From assembly GCF_900215215.1 (NCBI RefSeq), contig NZ_OBDR01000012.1, forward strand, positions 1 through 50,707: DNA of 50,707 nt, read 5' to 3'. Source of the DNA: Methanohalophilus euhalobius. Lineage in GTDB: Archaea > Halobacteriota > Methanosarcinia > Methanosarcinales > Methanosarcinaceae. The translations under genes and the position numbers were made by a program. This document shows positions 1 through 9,460 of the stretch, in pieces; position 1 is the stretch's first letter; each line of letters opens with the position of its first letter. The notes below the pieces were generated by a model that saw nothing but the letters and a program-made list of their open reading frames with translations, was not told where the DNA came from and ran no database searches.

Positions 1-2180
1 TCAAATCCAGGGATTCCTGGTTCTTCAGTTTCGTTGGTTGCTGGTTCCTCAGGCTCGGTTGGCTCGGTTGGCTCGGTTGGCTCGGTTGGCTCGGTTGGCT
101 CGGTTGGCTCAGTTACGTTCTCAGTTTCGTTGTCCTTTGGCTCGGTTGGCTCGGTTGGCTCGGTTGGCTCGGTTGGCTCGGTTGGCTCGGTTGGCTCAGT
201 TACGTTCTCAGTTTCGTTGTCCTTTGGCTCGGTTGGCTCGGTTGGCTCGGTTGGCTCGGTTGGCTCAGCTGGTTCTTCGCCTTCGATGGTGACTTCCTTG
301 TACAGATAGTACCTCAGTGTGTCACTGCCAGATTCAACATCAGCCGTCCTGAAGGCAAGACCTTCAGCAATTTCCTCTGTATCATCTTCATCAAGGGTCA
401 TGGAATTATCATTCCACATCATAATTCCATAAACATCATTACCGAGATTACCTGCTGTCTGAACTTCGAGCTCGCCAAATGTGTCGTCATCTTCGATTTC
501 AACAACATTCATATAGTCAATCATCCAGACACCCTCAATTACAGCGAGGCTGTCGACCTGACCCTGGAAGACATCAGTGACGCGTACTCTGAGAACTTCA
601 ACATCGTCCTCACCGGCAACGTCTTCTTCATAACTCCAGGTTGCAGAGCCAGTTTCTCCTGTAAGATCAACTACCTGATCCTCTACAAACTCTCCATCCT
701 TGCTAAGCTCCATCCAGACCTTGTCACCCTCAACATCGATCTGCTGTGCGGTCAACTCATAACCGTAACCAATATCATATGATGAATATGATGAACCGGT
801 TCTGAGAGTTACCTCGTCATCATTGTCCAGGATAAGTTTGGCGAGAAGGTCAGGTGTGTCGTTCTTGAGTGGAACATATGCTTCGGCAAAGAGACCAATA
901 ACTGGATACGTTTGGCGGATATCGTCCCCATCTGTATCTTTGTCATTGTAATCGATCTCAAAGCCGGTTTCTGTGATGTTGGCATAGTAAATCAACTCTG
1001 TATCATTAATTTTTGAACTGGTTTGGTCGAATGTACCTGATTTATCTATGATCAAAGATTCACTTGTAAGATTGTCATCAAGGTCATAGTAGAATCCAGC
1101 AAAGTTTGCATAAGTCCAGTTTCCTGGCTCATCTTCAAAGACCTCTCCTCTGATTTCATATGTACCTGGTTCGGTGTATTCTTTCATGAGGTAGAATCTC
1201 ATTGGGCCACCAGATTCAACATCAGCCGTCTTGAAGGAAAGACCTTCAGCGATTTCCTCGGTGTCATCTTCATCAAGGGTCATGGAATTATCATTCCACA
1301 TCATGATACCTTGATCATCGAAACCTTCGATATTACCTGTTGTCTGAACTTCGAGTTCGCCAAATGTGTCGTCATCTTCGATTTCAACAACATTCATATA
1401 GTCAATCATCCAGACACCCTCAACTACAGCGAGGCTGTCGACCTGGCCCTGGAAGACATCAGTGACGCGTACTCTGAGAACTTCAACATCATCCTCACCG
1501 GCAACGTCTTCTTCATAACTCCAGATTGCATAGTTCTTATCTGTAAGATCAACTACCTGATCCTCCACAAACTCTCCATCCTTGCTAAGCTCCATCCAGA
1601 CCTTGTCACCTTCAACATCGATCTGCTGTGCGGTCAACTCATAACCGTGACCAAGATCATATGATGTACCCGTTCTGAGAGTTACCTCGTCATCATTGTC
1701 CTGGATAAGTTTGGCGAGAAGGTCAGGTGTGGTGTTCTTGAGTGGAACATATTCCTCGGCAAAGAGACCAATAACTGGATACTGGGTGCGGATTTCGTCC
1801 CCATCTGTATCTATTTCAGTTTCATTGTATGCGTACTCATAGTCGGTCATGTTGATAACGGAATAATAAACAAGTCCACCTTCTGGTATCTTGTCACCGC
1901 TCAAAGGATCAGCATCATTAGTACCTTCCTTTCCGTTATTGTATATCCTGAGATATTCGGATTCGAGTCCGTCATCAAGATCGTAGTAGAAACCTGCAAA
2001 ATTCGTTGCATTCATTTCAATGTAATTTGATGATCCGCTATAGCTCTCTACTATAGATTCCACATCAGAACCGTTATAGACTGGTCCCCTGACCTCCACA
2101 GTATCTGCAGCGCTTGCTACGCCAGCAAATACTGTCAAGACCATAAGGGCAGCCATTAAAGTTGCTGTTAGTCTTTTCAT
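1..2180 (-). CDS. S-layer protein, tandem Methanosarcinales S-layer domains (3' end cut by window edge)
   Basis: Main cell-envelope surface protein. Starts at ATG 2180 behind a strong GGAGGAG Shine-Dalgarno. Residues 1-24 are a signal peptide (MKRLTATLMAAL... ending GVASA|AD). Two homologous S-layer domains follow, roughly residues 28-330 and 335-610; each carries the repeated segments VPLKN.TPDLLAKLI, YELTAQQIDVEGDKVW and VTDVFQGQVDSLAV. Then comes a stalk of PTE tripeptides broken by two copies of KDNETENVTEP, each with two N-glycosylation sequons (NET, NVT). The last residues visible are EEPGIPGF, which looks like the start of a PGF-CTERM archaeosortase tail, so about 25 residues are missing beyond the edge. 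Very acidic composition fits a halophilic or marine methanogen. The family call is firm; whether this is the major S-layer protein or a paralog cannot be seen here. Confidence 0.93.
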   Translation of the reverse strand, partial: MKRLTATLMAALMVLTVFAGVASAADTVEVRGPVYNGSDVESIVESYSGSSNYIEMNATNFAGFYYDLDDGLESEYLRIYNNGKEGTNDADPLSGDKIPEGGLVYYSVINMTDYEYAYNETEIDTDGDEIRTQYPVIGLFAEEYVPLKNTTPDLLAKLIQDNDDEVTLRTGTSYDLGHGYELTAQQIDVEGDKVWMELSKDGEFVEDQVVDLTDKNYAIWSYEEDVAGEDDVEVLRVRVTDVFQGQVDSLAVVEGVWMIDYMNVVEIEDDDTFGELEVQTTGNIEGFDDQGIMMWNDNSMTLDEDDTEEIAEGLSFKTADVESGGPMRFYLMKEYTEPGTYEIRGEVFEDEPGNWTYANFAGFYYDLDDNLTSESLIIDKSGTFDQTSSKINDTELIYYANITETGFEIDYNDKDTDGDDIRQTYPVIGLFAEAYVPLKNDTPDLLAKLILDNDDEVTLRTGSSYSSYDIGYGYELTAQQIDVEGDKVWMELSKDGEFVEDQVVDLTGETGSATWSYEEDVAGEDDVEVLRVRVTDVFQGQVDSLAVIEGVWMIDYMNVVEIEDDDTFGELEVQTAGNLGNDVYGIMMWNDNSMTLDEDDTEEIAEGLAFRTADVESGSDTLRYYLYKEVTIEGEEPAEPTEPTEPTEPTEPKDNETENVTEPTEPTEPTEPTEPTEPTEPKDNETENVTEPTEPTEPTEPTEPTEPTEPEEPATNETEEPGIPGF
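52..261 (-). repeat. 9-bp tandem repeats encoding the PTE stalk
   Basis: On the plus strand the 9-mer GGCTCGGTT occurs six times (52-105), six times (139-192) and four times (226-261). The blocks are separated by two identical 33-bp linkers (106-138 and 193-225). Translated on the minus strand this gives (PTE)n and KDNETENVTEP. Copy number is likely to vary by slippage. Confidence 0.95.
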
Positions 2181-2807
2181 AATTCTCCTCCGTTAGTTAA
2201 TTTATAGATATATGGTCAAGGTAAAGAGTGATTGATCAACAATAAAACGTACACATGTACGTTAAATCAACCTTTCATCGGTGAACATTACGCTCATTGA
2301 CGAAAGGAAACTCATCACCCTCTTGATCCCGTCATATTGGTTTGCAACCCTCTAATAAGAAAATTGCTTATTAAATCTTTTGTGGTCTCCAGGGTCAAAA
2401 AACGCTCTTTTTACTGGTAAATATCGATGTATTTCACGGCATATGCCGAATAAATTTCGTCCGAATTAATAAAGGGACCATTGAAAATACAGCTGATACT
2501 TGGCATATTGTCGACTTCCATATTTTTCGCATACACTCCCGGCCATGAGTTGCCCGGGGGCAAAGAGCCGGATACATTCGACATAGTATCAATGGTCTTA
2601 ATCCTTTATCAGTTTGACCCCCAGATAGGGTAATGACGTACATTACCTATTTATATTAATCCATATCAATACTTTTTATACGAATATACGAAAACACTGA
2701 TAAATCGTAAACCCGATTCCAGTAAAGTGAATGAGTGCTCATAAATAATTGCTATACATGAATTCATCAGGGGTACTACCCGACTTACACGAAAAAGGCG
2801 ATGCTAA
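2181..2807. other. Intergenic region between the divergent S-layer and KaiC-like genes
   Basis: 627 bp without a convincing gene. It holds the S-layer 5' leader and ribosome binding site (2183-2192), an 18-bp palindrome at 2246-2263 (separate entry), the palindrome TTGATCAA at 2232-2239, and a plausible box A (CTTTTTATACG) near 2670-2682 for the rightward gene. A 69-codon minus-strand reading frame at 2434-2643 has no recognisable features and was not called. Confidence 0.6.
2246..2263. promoter_or_regulatory. 18-bp palindrome upstream of the S-layer gene
   Basis: AACGTACA-CA-TGTACGTT: perfect 8-bp arms around a 2-bp centre, 66 bp upstream of the S-layer start codon. It could be a regulator-binding site, or a short hairpin if inside the transcript. 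No TATA box can be placed with certainty relative to it. Confidence 0.5.
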
Positions 2808-3581
2808 ATGTTTACAGGTGCAGAGAATATTTCCACTGAAGACGAAGGAAACAGGGTTAAGACCGGCATTCCCGGCTTTGACGAATTGTGCGGGGGAGGC
2901 CTTGTACGTGACAGGAGTTATCTGGTATCCGGCACCTCAGGAGCCGGCAAATCCATATTCTCAACCCAGTACATCTACAACGGGATCACCCAGTACGGGG
3001 AAAACGGGATAATCGTGGCCACAGAGGAGCGGCCCGAACAGATCCGTGAGAACATGATGCACTTTGGCTGGGACCTGCAGGCCTTAGAAGAAGAGAACAA
3101 ACTCGCAATAGTCGATGCCTGTTCGACAAAGATCGGAATCCCTTCGCAGGAAAAATATGTGGACGTGCGTCCCTTCGACATTCGCTCAATGATGGACCAG
3201 ATCATCGCCACACAGGAAGAGATCGATGCCAAAAGGGCCCTGATAGATTCAACGACATCCATCAGTTTCTATCTGCATGAAGCCGCCCGGATACGTGTGG
3301 AATTACTCAAACTCAGCACCACCCTTGAAATAATCGGTCTGACATCCCTGATGACCTGTGAAGTAATCGACGAGAAACAGCCCTCCAGATTCGGTGTGGA
3401 AAACTTCGTCACCGATGGTACATTCTCCCTCTACTACGACATGCATGACAATGTCCGCACCCGCAGTGTCGAGGTCTACAAGATGCGCGGCTCAGACCAC
3501 AGTAAAAAGGTCCACCCCTATGAAATCACAAAAGAAGGCTTCGTGATCCATCCCCACGAAGAAGTCTATACCCCCTTCTAA
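2808..3581 (+). CDS. KaiC-like RecA-superfamily ATPase (single domain)
   Basis: 257-residue single KaiC domain protein. Residues 18-32 carry the usual opening KTGIPGFDELCGGGL. Walker A is GTSGAGKS (about 43-50), and a Walker B-like strand AKRALIDST lies near residue 145. Archaeal single-domain KaiC proteins are ATP-dependent signalling or regulatory ATPases (some act with gas-vesicle, motility or redox-sensing partners); none of them is a proven clock protein. It has its own promoter region, is divergent from the S-layer gene, and has no kaiB or histidine kinase nearby. The specific role is unknown. Confidence 0.85.
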   Translation: MFTGAENISTEDEGNRVKTGIPGFDELCGGGLVRDRSYLVSGTSGAGKSIFSTQYIYNGITQYGENGIIVATEERPEQIRENMMHFGWDLQALEEENKLAIVDACSTKIGIPSQEKYVDVRPFDIRSMMDQIIATQEEIDAKRALIDSTTSISFYLHEAARIRVELLKLSTTLEIIGLTSLMTCEVIDEKQPSRFGVENFVTDGTFSLYYDMHDNVRTRSVEVYKMRGSDHSKKVHPYEITKEGFVIHPHEEVYTPF

Positions 3582-3604
3582 GCCCGGCCCCTAAGATCGG
3601 GCTA
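3582..3604 (+). terminator. Hairpin after the KaiC-like gene
   Basis: AGCCCG and CGGGCT form a 6-bp GC-rich stem immediately after the stop codon, followed by ACATTTCCCCGTTTT. It lies between two convergent genes and may end transcription; the U-tract is weak. Confidence 0.4.
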
Positions 3605-3691
3605 CATTTCCCCGTTTTCATATTGGATACACCTGTATACTACAGGGTTGCGTCCAGACTGTAGTCATGGCGCTTAAGGATCTCCACCTGC

Positions 3692-6352
3692 TTACCCGTA
3701 ATTCTTCCTGAACAGCAACCCCTTCAAAACTTCCACAAATCCCAGTGTAACTGCCGCAAAGCCAAGAGGCAACAACCAGTCCTGCAAAGCAAGCGGCACA
3801 AGGTCAAATACATCAGCCAGGAAAGGCACATACATAACCAGCAGTGTCAGGAGCAACGTGCTCAAAACGCCTGCAATGATCAATTTATTCCTGAAACCGG
3901 TTTTCAGCACAGACATCTCAAGGGAGCGGAAAGCAAACGGCACAAACATGATCATACTCACCACCGTAGCAAACGTGATTGTGCGTGCCCGCTCCAGATC
4001 TGCGGTCGGGTCTGCAAGCAAAAAGGAAGCAAAACAGGCAAGTCCCATCACCCCGGCCACAGAACCCACAAGTACAAGTTTCCTGCCGGCCAGGATTCCT
4101 TCACCCACAGGCCGGGGTCTGCGGTGCATCACTTCCTCCCGTGCAGGATCAAGGCCCAGCGCAATTGAAGGCATAATCTCGCCGAACATATTGATAAACA
4201 GGATCTGCAGGGCAAGCAGGGGAACCAGTTCATAGCCCAGCAGGGAAATCCCCAGCATAATCAGTATAATCTCATTGAAATTGCGTGAAACAAGGTAACT
4301 TGTAAATTTCTCTATATTATCATAAATGGTCCTGCCCCTCTTGACAGCCTCCACAATAGTAGCAAAATTATCATCCTGCAGCACCATATCACTGGATTGG
4401 CGGGCCACATCCGTGCCCTTAAGCCCCATCGACACACCGATATCAGCTCTTTTAAGCGCAGGAGCATCATTCACCCCGTCCCCGGTCATGGCAACAACAT
4501 GTCCCTCTGCCTGCAGGGCTTTAACGATCCTCAATTTCTGCTCTGGCATAACCCTGGCATACACATGGATGTGATCCGCAATCTTTGCAAAGGCTTCATC
4601 ACTCAAACCGGCCAGTTCGTCTCCCGTAATCGCCCCGTCAGCCAGTATACCATCGGGATCTGAAATATTATCAGGCTGCTCTACAGGAATTCCCAGTTTG
4701 TCAGAGATAGCCAGTGCGGTTTTTACATTGTCCCCGGTAATCATCACCACTTTGATACCCGCCTGATGACACAAACCGATAGCCTCGGTAACACCTTCCC
4801 TTACCGGATCGGTCATTGCCATCAGTCCCAGGAAGGTCATCCCCTCTTCCAGATCAGTTTCATCCCACTTATCCCCCACATCCTTGCGGGCAATTGCAAT
4901 CACCCTGTAGGCTCCGGAGGCAAGCCTGCCGTTTTCTTCCAGAATGGTCTTCCTGATGGTCTGGTCAAGCTGCACCCGCTCATTATCTTTAAGAATGTGA
5001 TCACAACGCTCCAGCACAACCTCCACAGCCCCTTTGGTAAAGGAGATCGATCCCTGATTTTCCCGGTGAACTGTAGTCATCATTTTTCTATCAGAAGTGA
5101 AAAGGATCTCATGCAACCTTTCATGCTCCCCCGCAAACCCCTCCTTGCGGATACCCGCCTTTGAGGCAGCCGCCAGCAGGGCAAGTTCTGTGGGATCTCC
5201 CACCACATCCTCTGAATTGTCGTTTTGGTTCAGGGATGCATTGTTGCAAAGGGTTGCCCCCTTCAACAGCAATTCCAGTGTGGAATCTTTGGGATTGAAA
5301 CTATTCCCCTCAAGCACAAATTCCCCTTCATCTCCATAACCCGAACCCGTAACCTCAAACAAACCTTCCATGGTCCAAATCTTTTCAACCGTCATCTCAT
5401 TACGGGTCAGGGTCCCGGTCTTATCCGTACATATCACCGAGGTCGAGCCCAGGGTTTCTACCGCAAGCATCTTGCGTATGATGGCATTTTTGGCAGCCAT
5501 GCGGCGCATCCCGTAGGCCAGCGTAATAGTCAGGGTCAGAGGAAGGCCTTCGGGCACCGCGGCCACTGCCAGTGCCAGGGCAATGATCAGCATCTCCTCG
5601 ACAGGAGCCCCCGCAAAAATACCCAGCCCCAGAGCCATCCCCGATGCCAGCAAGGCCACAACTGCCAGTTTTTTGGAAAATGCCGAGATCTCCCTTTGCA
5701 GGGGAGTAACTTCCTTTTCAGGTTGAATCAGGGAAGCGATTGACCCCAGTTCCGTATCCATACCCGTGGCCATCACCACAGCCCTGCATTTACCTCTGAC
5801 AACCTGAGTTCCGGCATAAAGAGGCTCATTCAAGTTTTTCTCCACAGGCAAACTTTCCCCGGTCAATGCCGATTCATCCACCTTAAGTTCCTGCAATTCA
5901 AAGACACAGGCATCTGCAGGTATACTGTCACCAGCTTCCAGTACCAGAATATCGCCTGTAACAACTTCCCTTGTGGCAATCTGGCGCAGGGTACCTTCAC
6001 GTAAAACAGTGGTCTTTGGCCGCACAATCCCCTTGAGGGATTCCATGGCCTTTTCAGCCCTGTATTCCTGCACAAAACCCAGTAAGATTACAAAAATAAT
6101 AAGCCCTAAAATCACCCAGAAATTTACCACTTCATCTATATACAGGGAAATCAGGGCCGCTGCAGCCAGCACCCATACAATAACATTACCCATCTGGCCA
6201 ATGAAGATCTTAAACGGAGTGGTTTTTTCCGTCTCTTCCAACTCATTATACCCTTGCCTCTGGAGTTTGGCAGAAACTTCAGCTCTTCCAAGCCCTTCAG
6301 AATCTGCGATATTCTCGGGCAATTGCATACAACCCTGCTCTGATAATTTCAT
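3692..6352 (-). CDS. P-type cation-transporting ATPase (P2 / Ca2+-ATPase-like)
   Basis: 886 residues, full length for the SERCA/PMR-like P2 class. An N-terminal cation-ATPase domain (about 1-75) is followed by TM1-2, the actuator loop with DESALTGESLPVEK, TM4 AVPEGLPLTLT, the phosphorylation site D310 in CTDKTGTLT, the nucleotide domain, the hinge MTGDGVNDAPALKRADIG, and a C-terminal membrane domain. TM4 PEGLP is the Ca2+-type motif. In TM6, where SERCA has NLVTDGLPATALG, this protein reads NMFGEIMPSIALG, so the canonical Asp is Glu. Substrate could be Ca2+, Mn2+ or Na+; I would not choose. ATG at 6352 has an upstream GCAGGTT. Confidence 0.9.
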   Translation of the reverse strand: MKLSEQGCMQLPENIADSEGLGRAEVSAKLQRQGYNELEETEKTTPFKIFIGQMGNVIVWVLAAAALISLYIDEVVNFWVILGLIIFVILLGFVQEYRAEKAMESLKGIVRPKTTVLREGTLRQIATREVVTGDILVLEAGDSIPADACVFELQELKVDESALTGESLPVEKNLNEPLYAGTQVVRGKCRAVVMATGMDTELGSIASLIQPEKEVTPLQREISAFSKKLAVVALLASGMALGLGIFAGAPVEEMLIIALALAVAAVPEGLPLTLTITLAYGMRRMAAKNAIIRKMLAVETLGSTSVICTDKTGTLTRNEMTVEKIWTMEGLFEVTGSGYGDEGEFVLEGNSFNPKDSTLELLLKGATLCNNASLNQNDNSEDVVGDPTELALLAAASKAGIRKEGFAGEHERLHEILFTSDRKMMTTVHRENQGSISFTKGAVEVVLERCDHILKDNERVQLDQTIRKTILEENGRLASGAYRVIAIARKDVGDKWDETDLEEGMTFLGLMAMTDPVREGVTEAIGLCHQAGIKVVMITGDNVKTALAISDKLGIPVEQPDNISDPDGILADGAITGDELAGLSDEAFAKIADHIHVYARVMPEQKLRIVKALQAEGHVVAMTGDGVNDAPALKRADIGVSMGLKGTDVARQSSDMVLQDDNFATIVEAVKRGRTIYDNIEKFTSYLVSRNFNEIILIMLGISLLGYELVPLLALQILFINMFGEIMPSIALGLDPAREEVMHRRPRPVGEGILAGRKLVLVGSVAGVMGLACFASFLLADPTADLERARTITFATVVSMIMFVPFAFRSLEMSVLKTGFRNKLIIAGVLSTLLLTLLVMYVPFLADVFDLVPLALQDWLLPLGFAAVTLGFVEVLKGLLFRKNYG

Positions 6353-6427
6353 AACCTGCCAGCTCCCCGCTTAACTTTGAAATATACTATATTAAATCTT
6401 TATTGCAGTCATAAATGCAGGCAAAAG

Positions 6428-7600
6428 TCAGCCTGAAGCAGAATTCTTGTTCTCCTTGTCCTTTTGTATAGCAAATTTAAGCAATATTGGTGCAACAAAG
6501 ATAGAAACAGCAGCCAACAATACAACTGCCGAAAATATTTCCTCTCCTATTATGCCCATCTCCCTGCCAATAGAAATCGTCACAAGAGTAACCTCTGCCC
6601 TGGGCATAACTCCTGCGCCGAATATAAGACTTTCATAAAAATTAAAGCCAACCGTTTTAGCACCTACAAAACCACCTACAAGTTTACCCAATAAACCAAA
6701 AACCACAATCAATACAGTAAAAATACCTGCAGCTCCCAGAGACGTTGGATCAACAGACATTCCTATATCTACAAAAAAAACCGGTGTAAGCATACCATAC
6801 GCCAGTCCCGAAACCTTACTTTGCACATCTTCGATTTTGGCAACGGATATATTTGAAAGCAGTACACCCCCCACAAAAGCACCGATAACGGCATGTAATC
6901 CCATCGCTTCTGCAAAATAGGCAGCAAACAGTGCAATCAATATTACAGTAGCAAATATGGATTCTCTTGAATGCATTTTTCTTACATATCCAAAAAGACG
7001 GGAAAAGACATAATGGGAAAGAAGAAACATTACACCAATGAATACAACCAGCTTGCCTATCATTGTCAAAAATTGCATGGATGAAGGAATTGCATTATGC
7101 TGCGCCATGGTACTAACAATAGATACCAGGAAAATGCTGATAATATCATCAAAGATCGCTGAACTTAACATCATTGACCCGGCTTTACTGGATAAATAAT
7201 TCATATCCAATAATGTTTTTACAGTAACTCCTATACTCGTCGGGCTGAAAGCCACTGCCAGAACAAGACTTTCCAGATTTCCCAGGCCAAAAAGATATCC
7301 CAGTCCAAAACCAGATATAAAAGCTATCAATATCTGGAAAACTGTCGCAACGATCGCCTTTTTAGAAGATGCTTTCAAATCCTCAATATGAACTTCTTTA
7401 TAACCTGCAATAAATAAAAGAAAAATGACACCCAGCTCTGCAACAGAAGAAATTGTATCAGTATTTTCCAGAACCGTCATCCCGAGGAATATACCTGCCA
7501 AAATTTCCCCCAGTATACCCGGCATCCCGGCTCTTTCAGAAACCTCGGATAGCACTCTGGCAGATAGCAAAATAATGAGGATCTGGAATAAAAACTCCAT
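6428..7600 (-). CDS. CPA2-family monovalent cation/H+ antiporter (Kef/NapA type)
   Basis: 390 residues, about 12 predicted membrane helices and no C-terminal TrkA domain. Conserved CPA2 features include PGILGEILAGIFLG in helix 2, VLAVAFSPTSIGV in the helix-4 region, AVIGAFVGGVLLSN and a final cluster FGAGVMPRAEVTLV. The acidic pair of electrogenic Na+/H+ antiporters is not evident in SPTSIG, which suggests an electroneutral K+(Na+)/H+ exchanger (inference). It lies 3 bp downstream of the CBS-domain gene on the same strand and is probably co-transcribed with it, so that protein is a candidate regulatory partner. Confidence 0.88.
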   Translation of the reverse strand: MEFLFQILIILLSARVLSEVSERAGMPGILGEILAGIFLGMTVLENTDTISSVAELGVIFLLFIAGYKEVHIEDLKASSKKAIVATVFQILIAFISGFGLGYLFGLGNLESLVLAVAFSPTSIGVTVKTLLDMNYLSSKAGSMMLSSAIFDDIISIFLVSIVSTMAQHNAIPSSMQFLTMIGKLVVFIGVMFLLSHYVFSRLFGYVRKMHSRESIFATVILIALFAAYFAEAMGLHAVIGAFVGGVLLSNISVAKIEDVQSKVSGLAYGMLTPVFFVDIGMSVDPTSLGAAGIFTVLIVVFGLLGKLVGGFVGAKTVGFNFYESLIFGAGVMPRAEVTLVTISIGREMGIIGEEIFSAVVLLAAVSIFVAPILLKFAIQKDKENKNSASG

Positions 7601-7603
7601 CTG

Positions 7604-8077
7604 TTAACCCCTTATACTGTAGATTGCCTTTATAACATCCGGTTTGCATATTATGCCCACAAGTTTATCGTTATCGACCACACAGAAACGGTCCACCTTG
7701 TGTTTTAGCATTATTTCTGCTACTTCACATAGGTCCATCTCGGGGGGTATGGTGACTGGATGAGGGATCATAATCCCCCTGGCAGATTCACTGAGGGATT
7801 TCACTGCCATAAGATGGGTATGATCAAGCCTGGAAACGCGATGGGTAAGTAATAACTGCAGGATAATATTCTGGTCAATTATACCCAGGAAACTACCATT
7901 TTTCTCCACCACAGGATAGGTATGGAACTGGTTTTCATTAAATACTTCAAGTACCCTTTCCACAGAGTCGTCTCCCTTTATGGTGACAGGCCGGGTTCTC
8001 ATAATATCCTTCACAAAGATCCGGCTGCACTTCTCATCAAGGTCTGAATATCCTTCTTCAGTAGATAAACGATTCAT
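7604..8077 (-). CDS. CBS-domain pair protein
   Basis: Two CBS motifs: the first around VKDIMRTRPVTIKGDDSVE, the second around ARGIMIPHPVTIPPE with CVVDNDKLVGIICKPDVI. CBS pairs bind adenine nucleotides and gate partner transporters or enzymes. I place the start at ATG 8077, which has GGAAGGGA about 9 bases upstream; the frame is open to an ATG at 8149 (24 residues longer) but that one has no ribosome site. The next gene, a cation/H+ antiporter, starts 3 bp downstream. That spacing suggests nucleotide sensing of ion exchange. Confidence 0.8.
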   Translation of the reverse strand: MNRLSTEEGYSDLDEKCSRIFVKDIMRTRPVTIKGDDSVERVLEVFNENQFHTYPVVEKNGSFLGIIDQNIILQLLLTHRVSRLDHTHLMAVKSLSESARGIMIPHPVTIPPEMDLCEVAEIMLKHKVDRFCVVDNDKLVGIICKPDVIKAIYSIRG

Positions 8078-8152
8078 ATCAAGTTCCCTTCCAGAAAACA
8101 CACCTATCCAATGACAATATATTTCTTTTTCTACAAAGACATTATCCAAATA

Positions 8153-9460
8153 TCAATTCTCATTCAGGACCCTGACATTCAGGGCTATGCCACTTCTTTC
8201 AATATATTCATTGATCCTTTGCATTGAATGGGGAATCATGCCACCACTGGTCAGTATCATACATCTTTTCCCGCACAGTGCCATCAGGATGGTGCGATCG
8301 ATAACTCCGGTTGCTATATCGACACATATCGAATAATCCTCGGCAAGTAACTTGCTCTTTTTACCCATGGCCCCCACAATATCTATTTCCTCTTTTTCCA
8401 TGTAACCTTCAAAATCAGCCGGATCGAACCTATCCATATCGTAGATCAGGATACCGCCGGCCTTTATTCCATGTCTGGTAAGTTCCACGATAGCCTTATT
8501 GTTCTCATGGATGTGTAAAACCCTGGCGTTAACCGCTTCATAAGGACAGTGCAGGGCATACTCTCCATGCAGTACCCCCAGATTCAATATGTCGCCTTCC
8601 CGGGTTTCAGGAGGCACCTCCACCCACATCAGTTCCGGAGGTTTCAGGGAATCCACTATTTCAGGAACCGTTTTGGGCTGCCTGTTGCCATGAGCAAGCC
8701 CGCGCCTTTCAATCTCCTTATATATATCAAAGGTCATCGGCCGTTTCAGGTGGGCCTGTCGCAGCAGTTCATCATCCTGGAATGCTTCATCCGGAGTACC
8801 TTCCCCGATAACCTCCCCGTCCACCATGAAGAAAACATAATCCGCCCAGCTGTAGGCCAGATCAACATCATGGGTGGAAATGATCAAACTGGTACCCATA
8901 TGATTGAGTTCGTGCAGTACATCCAGAAGTTCATCAGCGCCTACCGGATCCAGGCTTGCCAGGGGTTCATCCAGTATGATAGCCTGGGGGTCCATAGCCA
9001 CAATCCCCGCAATAGCAACCCTCTTTTTCTGGCCGCCACTCAAATGATGCGGAGGTTTATCCTTAAGTCCGCTCAGGCCGAAATATTCCAGGGTTCCGTT
9101 TACTTTTTTTTCAATCTCTGCCTTGCTGTAGCCAAGATTGACCGGCCCAAACGCCACATCCTGGTAGACGGTAGGTGCAAATACCTGATCATCGGAATTC
9201 TGGAAAACAATACCAATGTTTTTTCTTATTTCCCTCAAGGATGCCTGATCGTAGGCCAGTTCCTTGCCATCATAAAATATCCTGCCCTCAGCAGGCTTGA
9301 GAGTACCGTTAAGTAACAAAAATAGGGTGGATTTACCCGAGCCATTTTTTCCTACAAAAGCAATTCTTTTGCCCTTCTTTAACTTTATGTCTACACCTTT
9401 AACAGCTGTAGTCCCGTCAGGATAGGAATATTTCAGTCCGCGTGTTTCAAGTATTACCAT
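8153..9460 (-). CDS. cbiO: Cobalt ECF transporter ATPase CbiO with long C-terminal extension
   Basis: 435 residues. Residues 1-240 form the ABC ATPase of the ECF cobalt transporter: Walker [10 protein letters not shown] (about 35-43), signature LSGGQ (139-143), Walker B IILDEP (about 160-165), then the switch His in STHDVDLAY. CbiO is normally about 270-280 residues; here roughly 160 extra residues follow, containing [19 protein letters not shown] and a late [18 protein letters not shown] stretch. The extension looks like a soluble alpha/beta domain that I do not recognise. The start overlaps cbiQ by 7 bp, so transport subunits M, N, Q and O are translationally linked. Confidence 0.93.
   Translation of the reverse strand: MVILETRGLKYSYPDGTTAVKGVDIKLKKGKRIAFVGKNGSGKSTLFLLLNGTLKPAEGRIFYDGKELAYDQASLREIRKNIGIVFQNSDDQVFAPTVYQDVAFGPVNLGYSKAEIEKKVNGTLEYFGLSGLKDKPPHHLSGGQKKRVAIAGIVAMDPQAIILDEPLASLDPVGADELLDVLHELNHMGTSLIISTHDVDLAYSWADYVFFMVDGEVIGEGTPDEAFQDDELLRQAHLKRPMTFDIYKEIERRGLAHGNRQPKTVPEIVDSLKPPELMWVEVPPETREGDILNLGVLHGEYALHCPYEAVNARVLHIHENNKAIVELTRHGIKAGGILIYDMDRFDPADFEGYMEKEEIDIVGAMGKKSKLLAEDYSICVDIATGVIDRTILMALCGKRCMILTSGGMIPHSMQRINEYIERSGIALNVRVLNEN

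Noticed and set aside
52-261. Regular repeats with spacers resembling a CRISPR array
   Set aside because: Repeat units are 9 bp, spacers are identical to each other, and all of it is in frame inside the S-layer gene.
34-309. Plus-strand open frames of GSV and ARL repeats
   Set aside because: They are the complement of the S-layer PTE repeat; open only because the 9-mer repeat has no stop in any frame.
1311-1664. 117-codon plus-strand frame
   Set aside because: Antisense to the second copy of a conserved S-layer segment; no ribosome site or recognisable family.
2434-2643. 69-codon minus-strand frame in the intergenic region
   Set aside because: Composition is not protein-like, no ribosome binding site, no motif.
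4766-5743. Long plus-strand frames opposite the cation ATPase
   Set aside because: Shadow frames of a strongly supported P-type ATPase gene on the other strand.
8549-9316. 255-codon plus-strand frame
   Set aside because: Antisense to cbiO, whose Walker and signature motifs are clear.
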